A stretch of DNA of 64,000 nucleotides from NCBI RefSeq assembly GCF_003002895.1, contig NZ_PVTI01000020.1:1-64000 (forward strand). The letters run 5' to 3'. The stretch comes from Knoellia remsis. Lineage in GTDB: Bacteria > Actinomycetota > Actinomycetes > Actinomycetales > Dermatophilaceae. How positions within the stretch are numbered: position 1 is the stretch's first letter; the number at the start of each line of letters is the position of its first letter. The position numbers and the translations under genes are program-made. Below, piece after piece: positions 1 through 8,025 of the stretch. The notes below the pieces were generated by a model that saw nothing but the letters and a program-made list of their open reading frames with translations, did no database searches and was not told the origin of the DNA.

Positions 1-2
1 GT

Positions 3-218
3 GACCACCGAGCTGATCGCCGGCGCCATCAACGCCTAAACCACAACCCTCGACGGATCACCGTCGTACACCACCGATCCGGACTTGACCACCTCGCCGC
101 CCTCGTCGCGCGTGCCTTCACCCTTACCCATGCCGAAACGCGGATCCACCGCACCCCCGGCGGCTCCGAGCAGCAGTTCACCTGGATCAGCGCTCGGCGC
201 ACGGATGGCTCTCATTGA
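3..218 (+). pseudogene. 3' end of an unidentified gene, apparently frameshifted
   Basis: Two frames look coding here by codon bias. Frame 1 runs from the window edge to TAA at 37-39 and ends in ELIAGAINA. Frame 3 is open from the edge to TGA at 216-218 and reads as a typical GC3-rich C-terminus (HLAALVARAFTLTHAETRIH, then FTWISARR) from about position 51. Frame 3 has no ATG, GTG or TTG after position 39, so it needs an upstream beginning. The simplest reading is one gene whose frame changes near 39-51, by decay or a sequence error. I do not recognise the family; the FTWISARR ending is loosely like the last strand of some methyltransferases, which is only a guess. Confidence 0.4.
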
Positions 219-625
219 TCTGCGCGACTCCCCGGGCTGGCGACGTTCAGCCGATCTAGAAAGCGGCTGACATCTAGATCAATCTAGGCGCTCCCACTCA
301 TCCGGGGACGCCCAGAGCAACGCGGTAGCCTGTTACACATCCGGTACAAACAGCCGGCCAACCTCGACGTTTGCGCAGGTCAGCATGGGTGAGTCAGTCA
401 GTACTTCGACATCTGAGCCGTGCATCGGAGGGTGGAGGTGGCGTGAGGGACGAGCGCCGCGTCCGCCCGTAGTGGAACGGCTCTGATGTCGAAGCGAAGG
501 CACAGCATCTGACCGGCGTAGCCGGCGATCAACAAGGTCATGCCGAACCGGGCACATCTGCCGGGTTCGGCATGACCTTGTTCGAGTCGATGACTGGATG
601 GCGACGCGGCTGATTGGATCTGTCC
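219..625. other. Gene-free stretch with CTAG cluster and hairpin
   Basis: No convincing reading frame lies here. Positions 253-287 hold three CTAG sites within 35 bp: GATCTAGA at 253-260, TCTAGATC at 273-280 and ATCTAG at 282-287. The first two form an inverted repeat. CTAG is normally rare in high-GC bacteria, so the cluster may be an operator or a recombination scar. A hairpin repeat follows at 531-582. No clear -35/-10 pair could be assigned for the gene starting at 626. Confidence 0.5.
531..582. repeat. Hairpin repeat, copy 1
   Basis: An inverted repeat with 19-bp perfect outer arms (AACAAGGTCATGCCGAACC and its complement), an inner 5-bp stem with one mismatch, and loop CATC. The same core of about 47 bp recurs at 1361-1413. 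The two copies bracket the gene at 626-1336. It could be a terminator for the broken gene to the left, or half of a duplicated element. Confidence 0.75.
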
Positions 626-1336
626 ATGACGACGTGGTCATCGGTCAAGGACGTGTACGGCCCTGCGACGGAGGTCCCGGACCTGCTCGCGACAGCAGAG
701 GCCGACGGTGACGAGTCGGCGACGTGGCAGGACCTGTGGAGCCGTCTGTGCCATCAGGGCACGGTCGCGGAGGCCAGCTATGCCGCCCTGCCTCTGCTGC
801 TCGAGATGGCCCGACGCCACCCGGGTGGCGCATACATGGCACCACTGCACCTGGCCTCGGGCATCGTCGCCTCGACGGACGGGCCCCGGGACCGAGCGGA
901 CGTACGCCGCGACAACGCCGAGACCATCGCAGCCCTCGGCGCCATCGCCGTCGAGAACCTCGCGAACGCCGAGTCGGACGCGGACTTCGTCTACGGGCTG
1001 CAATTCGTGGCGGCGTTCGAGGACCTCGGCCCGTGGCAGCGCGAGCTGGAGAGCCTGGTCGACGGCGAGCTGCAGGGTGAGTGCCCCGAGTGTGGCGAGT
1101 ACCTGCGGCTCGCCCTCGACGAGTCGTTCATCCTGACGAGTGGGGAGGACGACTCGTGCCAACCCACCACGGTGGAACCCGCCAGCAACGCCGGCGACCC
1201 GGTCGAGCAGCGCCTGCTCGACCTCGCAGGGAGCCACGGCCGTCCGACCGTGACCGAGCAGCTACGGCACGTCTTCGGCCGAGCGACCTGCCCGTGCTGC
1301 GGGCATGGGTTCGAGGTTCCTGCGTTCCTGGACTGA
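626..1336 (+). CDS. Unknown protein with two CxxC motifs
   Basis: A 236-aa protein, apparently cytoplasmic. The N-terminal part contains a WQDLWSRLCHQGTVAEASYA segment and a helical LPLLLEMARR stretch, a pattern I recall from uncharacterised, HEAT-like actinobacterial proteins. The C-terminal third has two Cys pairs, CPEC near residues 153-156 and CPCC near 222-225, which could bind one zinc ion. I chose ATG 626 over an upstream in-frame TTG at 614 because it is the only ATG before conserved-looking sequence; no strong ribosome site is visible. It stands alone between two copies of one hairpin, facing ctlX. Function unknown; proteins of this kind can be immunity or stress proteins, but nothing here proves it. 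Confidence 0.7.
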   Translation: MTTWSSVKDVYGPATEVPDLLATAEADGDESATWQDLWSRLCHQGTVAEASYAALPLLLEMARRHPGGAYMAPLHLASGIVASTDGPRDRADVRRDNAETIAALGAIAVENLANAESDADFVYGLQFVAAFEDLGPWQRELESLVDGELQGECPECGEYLRLALDESFILTSGEDDSCQPTTVEPASNAGDPVEQRLLDLAGSHGRPTVTEQLRHVFGRATCPCCGHGFEVPAFLD

Positions 1337-1360
1337 CGCGCTTCCCGACGGGGCCGACGG

Positions 1361-1413
1361 GACAAGGTCATGCCGAACCGGGCACATCTGCCGGGTTCGG
1401 CATGACCTTTGTC
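1361..1413. terminator. Hairpin repeat, copy 2, likely bidirectional terminator
   Basis: The same hairpin as at 531-582, here followed on the plus strand by TTTG. It sits 25 bp after the stop of the 236-aa gene and 31 bp past the stop of the convergent ctlX, the usual place for a terminator serving both genes. Confidence 0.65.
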
Positions 1414-1443
1414 CGCGTCAGGACCGAGATCGACCGGCGCCCG

Positions 1444-2496
1444 TCAGCTGGGCTGGATGATGTCGACGAGCTCCTGGCCGTCGGCGGTGTTCGGGTTCTC
1501 GTCGATCGCCTCGACGGCGGCGGTGGGCTCACCCTCGGCCGACGGTCGGTGGTCGAGGTGCACGCCCGCGATCATGCAGCGCACCGACCCACCGGCGAGC
1601 TCGATCGTCGGGATGTCGACGGCGACGATCTCGCACGACTCCTCGATGACGGCGACCTGCGCCGGCGTCAGGGACCGTCGCGCCCGCGCCGACATCGCCA
1701 TGACGTAACGCCGCTTGCCTTCGGGGGTCCGACCGCACAGCTCGACGGCGTTGCCGGCGAACTCGCGGATCTGCTCCTCGCTGAGCTCGACGATCGTCCG
1801 GCCGGTGACGGCGAGCCGCTCGCGCACCTGCTCGCGCCGCACCTCGTCCGGGATCATCGACAGTGCGATCATCGCGACGTCGGTGCCGATGCAGGCGATG
1901 ACGTTCGTGTGGTACACCGGCACCCCGTCGGAGTCGACCGCGTCGAACGCCATCGGCTCGTAGCCGAAGTCGGTGCAAAAGCGTTCCAGCACAGCGATGT
2001 CCGCGCGATGACTCCGCGCCGTGTACGCCACCCGCGACACGTGGTCGAGGACCATCGCGCCGGTGCCCTCGAGGAAAACACCGTCCGGCTCGAGCCCCGA
2101 GTAGTCGACGATCGTCTGCACCCGGTACTCCGACTTGAGCATCTCGAGCACGTCGGCGCGGCGCTCGTGGCGCCGGTTCGACGCATACATCGGGTACACC
2201 GCGACATACCCGCCCGCATGCGTCGACAGCCAGTTGTTCGGGAAAACGCTGTCCGGTCGGGTCACGTCCTCGTCCGCGAACACGTGCACCGTGACACCCA
2301 CCTCGCGCAGCGCGTCGGCGAGAGCATCCATCTCCGCCAGCGCCTTCGTCGCGGTGGCGTCGTCGGACTGCCCGGACGGCACGTCACGCTGGAACGCGTT
2401 GTCCGCCGCGGTCGCCGGGTTGGGCGTGAACCTCTCGGCGCGGATGAGGATGACTGCGTTGGGGGCCTGTGCACTCACAGGCGGAATGTAGTCCAT
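1444..2496 (-). CDS. ctlX: Citrulline utilization hydrolase CtlX-like (arginine deiminase superfamily)
   Basis: A 350-aa guanidine-group-modifying enzyme. Family features are clear: RFTPNPATAADNAFQ near the N-terminus, the SVFPNNW motif that carries the substrate-binding Asp/Asn, the catalytic His in VYHTNV, and the nucleophilic Cys in GGSVRCMIAGVH. The family is linked to ureidogroup hydrolysis of citrulline, giving ornithine, ammonia and CO2. Start ATG 2496 is used; GTG 2478 six codons later is an equally possible start, and neither has a strong ribosome site. The usual enzyme ends soon after the Cys motif. This one has an acidic tail of roughly 35 residues, which may include readthrough into non-conserved sequence. 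An ornithine aminotransferase (rocD) lies at the other end of the window and would use the ornithine product. Confidence 0.85.
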   Translation of the reverse strand: MDYIPPVSAQAPNAVILIRAERFTPNPATAADNAFQRDVPSGQSDDATATKALAEMDALADALREVGVTVHVFADEDVTRPDSVFPNNWLSTHAGGYVAVYPMYASNRRHERRADVLEMLKSEYRVQTIVDYSGLEPDGVFLEGTGAMVLDHVSRVAYTARSHRADIAVLERFCTDFGYEPMAFDAVDSDGVPVYHTNVIACIGTDVAMIALSMIPDEVRREQVRERLAVTGRTIVELSEEQIREFAGNAVELCGRTPEGKRRYVMAMSARARRSLTPAQVAVIEESCEIVAVDIPTIELAGGSVRCMIAGVHLDHRPSAEGEPTAAVEAIDENPNTADGQELVDIIQPS

Positions 2497-2570
2497 GCCG
2501 GCGCCTGCGCCGACATGGACCGTTCAGCCCGTATGCCGTTCAGCCCGTACGCCGTCCGCGCGCCTTCGCG

Positions 2571-3344
2571 TCAGAAGCCTCCGCCGAAGTCGCCTCCTCC
2601 ACCGAAGTCGCCACCGCCGAAGTCGGAGCCACCGAAGTCGGAACTGCCAAAGTCACCGCCGCCGAAGTCCGAGCCACCGGAGTCGCCTCCCCAGGCGTCA
2701 CCCCCGGTGTCGGTCCCCGCGTCACCGGCATCGCCGGCGTCCCCACCGTCAGCGGCGCTCTCGTTGCCCACGTCTGCGCCGGCTTCTCCGGCCTCGGCCG
2801 CTTCGGGAGAGGACCCGTAGTCCGCGAACAACGCGTTGGCGATGGCCGAGCCGACGACGACGCCCGCGATGGTGCCCATCATCGAGCCCATGATGGGCCC
2901 GCCCATGCCGCCGCGACCGAACGTGCGCTCGAGCGTGCCCGGCTGACGCATCTCGGCGCGCGTGGCTGCCCGCGCCAGGTCCTGGGCCTGCGCACTGCGC
3001 GGCGCCTCGCCGGCAGGCGCGTCCTTGCTCAGCTCGTCGAGCACCTGCTGGCGCTGCTCGGGCGTGAGCCGCGCGAAGGCCTCCGCATGCACCTCTTCCA
3101 GGGACTCCGGCGGAGCGGTGCGCAGGAGGTAGCGATAACGCGCGACGGCTCGCTCGTCATCGCTCTCGGTCGCCGATCCGCCGCCGGACGGTGCCTGCCC
3201 GTACCGACCACGAGGGTCGTACTGACCCTGCTGGCCGTACTGCGGCTGCTGGCTGTGTTGCGGCTGCTGGCCGTGCTGCCCACCTGAGGTCTGCGGGTAC
3301 TGCTCACGCGGCTCTCGGCCGAGCAGCTTGTCGAGGAATCCCAT
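2571..3344 (-). CDS. Glycine-zipper membrane protein with DFGG repeats
   Basis: 257 aa. It begins MGFLDKLLGREP, an amphipathic helix, followed by a Gln/Tyr/Gly-rich linker (residues about 15-55) and a charged helical region (LEEVHAEAFARLTPEQRQQV). One hydrophobic glycine-zipper segment follows (GPIMGSMMGTIAGVVVGSAI). The C-terminal 90 residues are low-complexity: Ala/Gly/Asp, then repeated SDFGGGDFGG units up to the stop. Start ATG 3344 has a good ribosome site GGAAGGA. The family is familiar in actinobacteria but unnamed. The DFGG tail could be disordered or phase-separating; that is inference. It stands alone, with a 405-bp gap upstream. Confidence 0.7.
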   Translation of the reverse strand: MGFLDKLLGREPREQYPQTSGGQHGQQPQHSQQPQYGQQGQYDPRGRYGQAPSGGGSATESDDERAVARYRYLLRTAPPESLEEVHAEAFARLTPEQRQQVLDELSKDAPAGEAPRSAQAQDLARAATRAEMRQPGTLERTFGRGGMGGPIMGSMMGTIAGVVVGSAIANALFADYGSSPEAAEAGEAGADVGNESAADGGDAGDAGDAGTDTGGDAWGGDSGGSDFGGGDFGSSDFGGSDFGGGDFGGGGDFGGGF

Positions 3345-3749
3345 GTCGTCGTCCTTCCGTCGGGGCGTCGGCTGGTGTCGCCGTGTGTCCAGCATGCCCC
3401 GATTGGAGCTCTCGACAACATCCCTCGGATGACTCCGTGTGGCCCCCGCGCAGATGCCATCGCCCCGCAATAGCCGTAAGGACCCCTTACTAGAAGGTCG
3501 GCTGGACACCCGCGAATGACTCCAACGGTGCTGCCGGCAGTCGGTTTCCTAGTTCCTGCGAGCTATCCATTCCTCCCGCTGCGGGAGGGTTTTTTCGAAC
3601 CCCCCGTTCAGGACGTAGCGCCTCGCCCGTCGATCTGGTCCGAAAAGTGGCCGCGCGATTCCTCCGACCCCTACTGTCCTCCTCGCGCACCACAGCGCCG
3701 CTCTCCCACGCTTCTCCTCCAGCCACTTCCACGTCTCAGGAGCTCCTTC
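3345..3749. other. Divergent intergenic region with leader terminator
   Basis: This holds the promoters of the divergent genes at 3344 (minus) and 3750 (plus). Seen inside: a small hairpin GTAAGG/CCTTAC at 3476-3490, a strong plus-strand terminator at 3572-3596, and a pyrimidine-rich stretch up to the ribosome site AGGAG at 3738-3742. No start-to-stop frame with coding bias was found. Confidence 0.6.
3572..3596 (+). terminator. Rho-independent terminator upstream of the Ig-like gene
   Basis: CCTCCCGC at 3572-3579 pairs with GCGGGAGG at 3581-3588 and is followed by GTTTTTTCG. No plus-strand gene ends here, so a transcript that stops at this site would be a short RNA or a leader of the secreted repeat protein (attenuation). 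Which one cannot be told from sequence. Confidence 0.75.
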
Positions 3750-6440
3750 ATGTCCCGATCCTTCGGACTGCGCCCGTTCGCGGCGACGGTCCTTTCCGCG
3801 ACGGTCGTCGTCGCGAGCGCCGGCCTCGCCACCGCCGACGGCATCGTCGTCGACGGCGACGCCCTGACCCCCACCACGAGCGAGTCGTCCATCTCGTTCG
3901 GCACCGTGCCCTGTGGCACCACGGTCACCAGGACCGCATCCGTTGCCATCGCCCGCTCCGGCAACTACACCAACAACAACTCCTACAAGGCGGGCTCGAC
4001 CGCCCAGGTCACGGCGGCGGTCGCGTCCGGCTCGGCAAGTGGCCTCTCGACCAGCGACAGCGCGCAGGCCATCACCATCCCGAGCACGTGGAGCACCGCG
4101 TCGAACGGCACCGAGACGGCGGCGGTCGACGTGACCGTCACGCTCACGTCGTCGACGGCCGGCGCCGGGACGGGCTCGGTCACCTTCTCCGCCAAGGGCG
4201 TCAACTCCAGCGGCGGCAGCCTCACCAAGGAGGCCACCCTCAACGCCTCCTGGACCACCGGGCCGTGCAGCCTTCCGACCACGACCACGGTGAGCTGCCC
4301 CGACTCCCCCACGACCTTCACCGGTGCGGCGCTCGAGCCCTGCACGGCAATGGCGACCGCCGGCGACGGCTGGAGCACCAGCCTCCCGGTGACCTACTCC
4401 GGCAACCTCAACGCCGGCACCGCGACGGCCACGGCCCGCTGGACCGGCGATGCCAAGCACCTCGCCAGCTCGGGCTCGGCCACGTTCCAGATCGCCAAGG
4501 CACCGAGCACCGTCTCGGTCTCGTGCCCGTCGTCGGTGACCTACACCGGGTCCGCCCAGACGCCGTGCACGGCCGGCGTCACCGGTGCCGGTGACCTGGC
4601 CCAGGACCTCGAGGTCGCCTACGCCGACAACACGACCGCGGGCACCGCGACCGCCACGGCGGCCTACGCCGGGGACGCGAACCACACGGCGAGCACCGGC
4701 TCGGCGACCTTCGCCATCGGCAAGGCCTCGAGCAGCGTCTCCCTGACCTGCCCGACCGACGTCACCTTCGACGGCGAGGCGCACCCCTGCACCGGCACCG
4801 TCTCCGGCGCGGGCGGGCTCACCGCGAAGCCGTCCCTCACCTACAGCCCCGACGACGTCTCGGCGGGCACCGTCACCGCGACCGGCACCTGGGGCGGCGA
4901 CGCCAACCATGACGGCTCCTCCGCAACTGGCACCTACACGATCGGCAAGGCCGGCTCCCAGGTGACCATCACCTGTGCCGACGCTCCGCAGGTCTACACC
5001 GGCGCTGCGCTCGACGCCTGCTCGGCCCGGGTCACCGGCCCCGGCGGTCTCGACGAGGTCGTCCCCGTCGCCTACGACGACAACGTCAACGCGGGCACCG
5101 TCGCCGTCTCCGCGGCATACGAGGGCGACAGCAACCACGAGGGCAGCACGGCAACGGCGTCGTTCGTCATCGCCAAGGCGCCCTCGACCGTCGCGATCAG
5201 CTGTGACGACGTCACCTACACCGGCTCGGCCCAGAATCCGTGTGCAGCCAAGGTCACCGGCGTCGGCAACCTCTCCGAGGACGTCGCGGTGACCTACGCC
5301 GACAACACGAACGCGGGCACGGCCACGGCCACGGCGGTGTACGCGGGCGACCGCAACCACGAGGGCAGCACCGGCGTCGCAACGTTCGCCATCGCCAGGG
5401 CCACGTCCTCGGTCACCATCACCTGCGATGCCGTCACCTACACCGGCTCGGCCCAGAAGCCGTGCACGGCCATCGTGTCCGGCGCGGGCGTCGTCGACGA
5501 GTCGGTCAATCCCGAGCTCACGTACGCGAACAACGTCAACGCCGGCACCGGCAGCGTCCAGGCCGTCTGGGCGGGCGACGCGAACCACACCGGCTCGACC
5601 AGCGAGCTCGTGACGTTCGCGATCGCCAAGGCCCCGGCCACGGCGAAGGTCACCTGCCAGGACATCGTCTTCAACGGCACCGAGCAGCGCCCCTGCACCG
5701 GCACGGTGACCGGCGCCGGTGGGCTGGAGCTCACCATCCCCGGTTCCCAGCTCAGCATCACCAACAACACCAACGCAGGCACCGGCGGGGCCCGCCTCCT
5801 GTGGGACGGCGACGCTAACCACCTGGCCGCCGACAGCGGCGACGTCACCTTCACCATCGCCAAGGCACCGTCCAGCGTGACGGTGACCTGCCCGACCGCG
5901 GTCGACTTCACCGGCTCGGCACTCACGCCGTGCACCGCGACGGCGACCGGCGTCGGCATGGACCCGGTGACCGTCACCGACCTCACCTACGCCAACAACA
6001 CCAAGGCCGGCACGGCCACAGTCACCGCGACCTGGGCTGGGGACGCCAACCACGTCGGCAGCACCGGCACGGGCTCCTTCACGATCAACCCGTGGAACCT
6101 CAAGGGCTTCTACCAGCCCGTCGACATGGGCGCGGGCGTCCTCAACACGGTCAAGGGCGGCTCCACCGTCCCGCTGAAGTTCGAGGCGTTCGTCGGGGCG
6201 ACCGAGATCACGACGACGAGCCAGCTCGGTGCCACGTTCACCGCGGCCAAGATCACCTGCGCCACGGGCCTGGCCGAGGACGCCGTGGAGGTCGTCACCA
6301 CCGGCGGCACGAGCCTGCGCTACGCGGACGGTCAGTTCATCCAGAACTGGCAGACGCCGAAGGCGGCCGGCTCCTGCTACAAGGTCACCGTCACGGCCGC
6401 GGACGGCTCGGCCATCTCGGCGAGCTTCAAGCTGAAGTGA
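3750..6440 (+). CDS. Secreted protein with eight Ig-like repeats and a PxKF-type C-terminal domain
   Basis: 896 aa. A Sec signal peptide covers roughly residues 1-30 (hydrophobic AATVLSATVVVASAGLATA, cleavage near LATADG). Residues about 31-175 form a beta-rich N-terminal region. Residues about 176-780 are eight repeats of about 75 aa, each with a Cys pair (SCPSSVTYTGSAQTPC type), an NNTNAGT-like turn and an AGDANH motif, joined by IAKAPS linkers. The end (GFYQPVDMG, then NTVKGGSTVPLKF) matches the PxKF domain common in actinobacterial secreted proteins. There is no LPXTG motif or transmembrane anchor, so it is probably released or non-covalently held at the surface. Start ATG 3750 is set by AGGAG seven bases upstream. 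The likely role is surface adhesion or structure; ligand unknown. Confidence 0.85.
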   Translation: MSRSFGLRPFAATVLSATVVVASAGLATADGIVVDGDALTPTTSESSISFGTVPCGTTVTRTASVAIARSGNYTNNNSYKAGSTAQVTAAVASGSASGLSTSDSAQAITIPSTWSTASNGTETAAVDVTVTLTSSTAGAGTGSVTFSAKGVNSSGGSLTKEATLNASWTTGPCSLPTTTTVSCPDSPTTFTGAALEPCTAMATAGDGWSTSLPVTYSGNLNAGTATATARWTGDAKHLASSGSATFQIAKAPSTVSVSCPSSVTYTGSAQTPCTAGVTGAGDLAQDLEVAYADNTTAGTATATAAYAGDANHTASTGSATFAIGKASSSVSLTCPTDVTFDGEAHPCTGTVSGAGGLTAKPSLTYSPDDVSAGTVTATGTWGGDANHDGSSATGTYTIGKAGSQVTITCADAPQVYTGAALDACSARVTGPGGLDEVVPVAYDDNVNAGTVAVSAAYEGDSNHEGSTATASFVIAKAPSTVAISCDDVTYTGSAQNPCAAKVTGVGNLSEDVAVTYADNTNAGTATATAVYAGDRNHEGSTGVATFAIARATSSVTITCDAVTYTGSAQKPCTAIVSGAGVVDESVNPELTYANNVNAGTGSVQAVWAGDANHTGSTSELVTFAIAKAPATAKVTCQDIVFNGTEQRPCTGTVTGAGGLELTIPGSQLSITNNTNAGTGGARLLWDGDANHLAADSGDVTFTIAKAPSSVTVTCPTAVDFTGSALTPCTATATGVGMDPVTVTDLTYANNTKAGTATVTATWAGDANHVGSTGTGSFTINPWNLKGFYQPVDMGAGVLNTVKGGSTVPLKFEAFVGATEITTTSQLGATFTAAKITCATGLAEDAVEVVTTGGTSLRYADGQFIQNWQTPKAAGSCYKVTVTAADGSAISASFKLK

Positions 6441-6446
6441 GCCTGA

Positions 6447-6521
6447 CCGCACGGTCTTCGGCTCACCGCTGAGCCGAAGACCGTGCGGAGCGGGGGTCGA
6501 CCCACGGGTCGGCCCCCGCTT
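6447..6521. terminator. Double hairpin terminator
   Basis: Two stems follow each other. The first (6447-6488) has perfect 19-bp arms around loop CCGC. The second (6489-6520) has about 15-bp arms with one G-U-type mismatch. They lie between the stops of the convergent repeat-protein gene and the membrane-protein gene, so they probably end transcripts from both sides. Confidence 0.85.
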
Positions 6522-6528
6522 GCATGTC

Positions 6529-7302
6529 TCAGCGGGTCAGGGCGAGCGAGACGAGTGCGACGAGCCAGCTGACGAAGCTGCCGACGAGGAAGTACTCGGT
6601 GACCTCGTCGATGCCCGCGCCGCGCACCTCCGCGCCGTCGCTCTTGCGGACGGCCTGGAGCTCGGGGAAGCGCAGCAGCCCCTTCGCCGCGATGACGATG
6701 CTCGCCGCGGTGACCTGGCCGGCGAGGCCGAGACCGAGGATGAAGACGCGCTCCATCGGCCCGAGGAGGCGACCGCCCTTGAGCCGCGGGGGCTCCGGCG
6801 TGTCACTGGGGTGCTCGGTGGACTCCGAGGGGCGCAGCGCGCCGACACTCACCAGGACGAGGCGCACGATGATGTTGCCGGTGCTGAGGTTCGCGACGAA
6901 CAGGCCGACGACGAGCAGCACCGTGTCGAGGGACTCCGCACTCCCGACGAGCGGCACGTCGGCCCAGGCCAGCCAGCTCGCGAGCGGGCCATCGGCGGGA
7001 GAGGCGAAGCCGGAGAACCCCACGAGCGCGGCTCCGGTCAGCGCCAGCACGAGGAGGGCCTCGACGTGCCCGCCCCCTCGTCGGAGCGACCTGTCTGACA
7101 GGGCGGCCCACGCCGCGAGCGGCCCGATCGACGCGATGATTGCGACGAGGTCGGCGACCCCGGTGAGCCCGGCGAGGACCGCGGTCACGAGGCTGACGAC
7201 CGCTCCGACCGGCACGGCGGCACGGCGGACCCGACGCTGCTCCACCGCCCGCAGGAGGTCGGCGACGCCGATCCCGAGCAGCCACAGTCCGAGCCACGTC
7301 AT
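6529..7302 (-). CDS. DUF3307-like membrane protein paired with SatD
   Basis: 257 aa, largely hydrophobic with about six or seven transmembrane segments. The C-terminal part (GGRLLGPMERVFILGLGLAG, IAAKGLLRFPELQ, EYFLVGSFVSWLVAL) resembles the C-terminal half of DUF3307 membrane proteins, which are often encoded next to SatD-family genes. Its ATG overlaps the satD-like stop by four bases (ATGA), so the two are translationally coupled. Biochemical function is not known for the family. In streptococci the sat locus was linked to acid tolerance, but transfer of that role here is uncertain. Confidence 0.65.
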   Translation of the reverse strand: MTWLGLWLLGIGVADLLRAVEQRRVRRAAVPVGAVVSLVTAVLAGLTGVADLVAIIASIGPLAAWAALSDRSLRRGGGHVEALLVLALTGAALVGFSGFASPADGPLASWLAWADVPLVGSAESLDTVLLVVGLFVANLSTGNIIVRLVLVSVGALRPSESTEHPSDTPEPPRLKGGRLLGPMERVFILGLGLAGQVTAASIVIAAKGLLRFPELQAVRKSDGAEVRGAGIDEVTEYFLVGSFVSWLVALVSLALTR

Positions 7303-7952
7303 GGCAGCTCCCGGAGCAGCTCGGCCGACCGGACGAGCACGGCCAGCCCGTCGGCGCGCACGCGCTGCGACACCGCCGAGGGACTGATGTCCTCGGCCTG
7401 CGCCAGCTCACGTTGGGTCATACCGTCCAACAGTCCTTCCAGCAGTCGACCTGACCGCTCCGACAACGAGCCAACCATGTGGTCCTGACAGTCCAGAGCG
7501 GCTTCGACCGCGAGCGCGAGACCGTGCGGGTCGTCCTTGCCCTCGGCGATCCGGTATGCCGTGTGCACATGGCCGAAGGCAGCACGCCCCGCCAGCTCCT
7601 CGACCTCGACGATGGCGTCCCGGGCGGCCCACCACCCCGGGCCGTCCTTGATGCCACGGTCGGCATCGAGCGTCGTCGTGTCGCCACGACCGAGCCCATA
7701 TCGGGTCTCGGCCGTGGGTCGCAGGGCGAGCCGCGTCCGCAATGCCGCGTCGAGCGCGGCCCCGAGCGTGGCGTAGACGCCCTGGAACTCGTCGCCGACG
7801 GTGACCTCGAGGGGCTCCACGGCCGTGACGCGCTCGTTGGTCCGGGCCAGCGCTCTCTCGAGCTCACGGTGCAGGGCCGAGCGGTCACCGGCTGCCCGGG
7901 AGGCGACGACATCTCCGATGAGCACGACAGGGCTGGGCTTCATCTCGCTCAT
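7299..7952 (-). CDS. SatD-family protein
   Basis: 217 aa. The N-terminal domain begins VVLIGDVVASRAAGDR and contains EVTVGDEFQGVYATL, the hallmark region of SatD proteins, which resembles nucleotide-cyclase-like folds. The C-terminus carries a helix-turn-helix (MTQRELAQAEDISPSAVSQR), so DNA binding and self-regulation are plausible. Start ATG 7952 is used; ATG 7943 (MKPSPVV) is also possible, and the only ribosome-like GAAGG is distant. It is the first gene of a two-gene operon with the DUF3307-like membrane protein. The upstream 75 bp are strikingly AT-rich for this genome and hold repeated ATGAAG/CTTCAT words that could be its operator. Confidence 0.75.
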   Translation of the reverse strand: MSEMKPSPVVLIGDVVASRAAGDRSALHRELERALARTNERVTAVEPLEVTVGDEFQGVYATLGAALDAALRTRLALRPTAETRYGLGRGDTTTLDADRGIKDGPGWWAARDAIVEVEELAGRAAFGHVHTAYRIAEGKDDPHGLALAVEAALDCQDHMVGSLSERSGRLLEGLLDGMTQRELAQAEDISPSAVSQRVRADGLAVLVRSAELLRELP

Positions 7953-8025
7953 ATTCAGATGATACCTTCATTCAGCACAAGATAAGCATATTTCTTTACT
8001 TTCTCACGATGAAGCATTGTCCTTC
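7953..8025 (-). promoter_or_regulatory. AT-rich control region of the satD-like operon
   Basis: A local AT-rich island in a 70% GC sequence. CTTCAT or its complement ATGAAG appears three times, including the inverted pair ATGAAG-CATTGTC-CTTCAT around 8008-8027. The word TATCAT near 7960, just upstream of the start codon, could be a -10 element. The SatD helix-turn-helix protein is the obvious candidate to bind here, by inference only. Confidence 0.4.

Noticed and set aside
1081-2820. A 579-codon plus-strand frame across the CxxC gene and ctlX
   Set aside because: Overlaps two genes with recognisable or well-biased frames; it is low-complexity and without domains.
3549-6452. A 967-codon open frame on the minus strand opposite the Ig-repeat gene
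   Set aside because: High GC keeps antisense frames open. It lacks any domain, and codon bias and the signal peptide belong to the plus strand gene.
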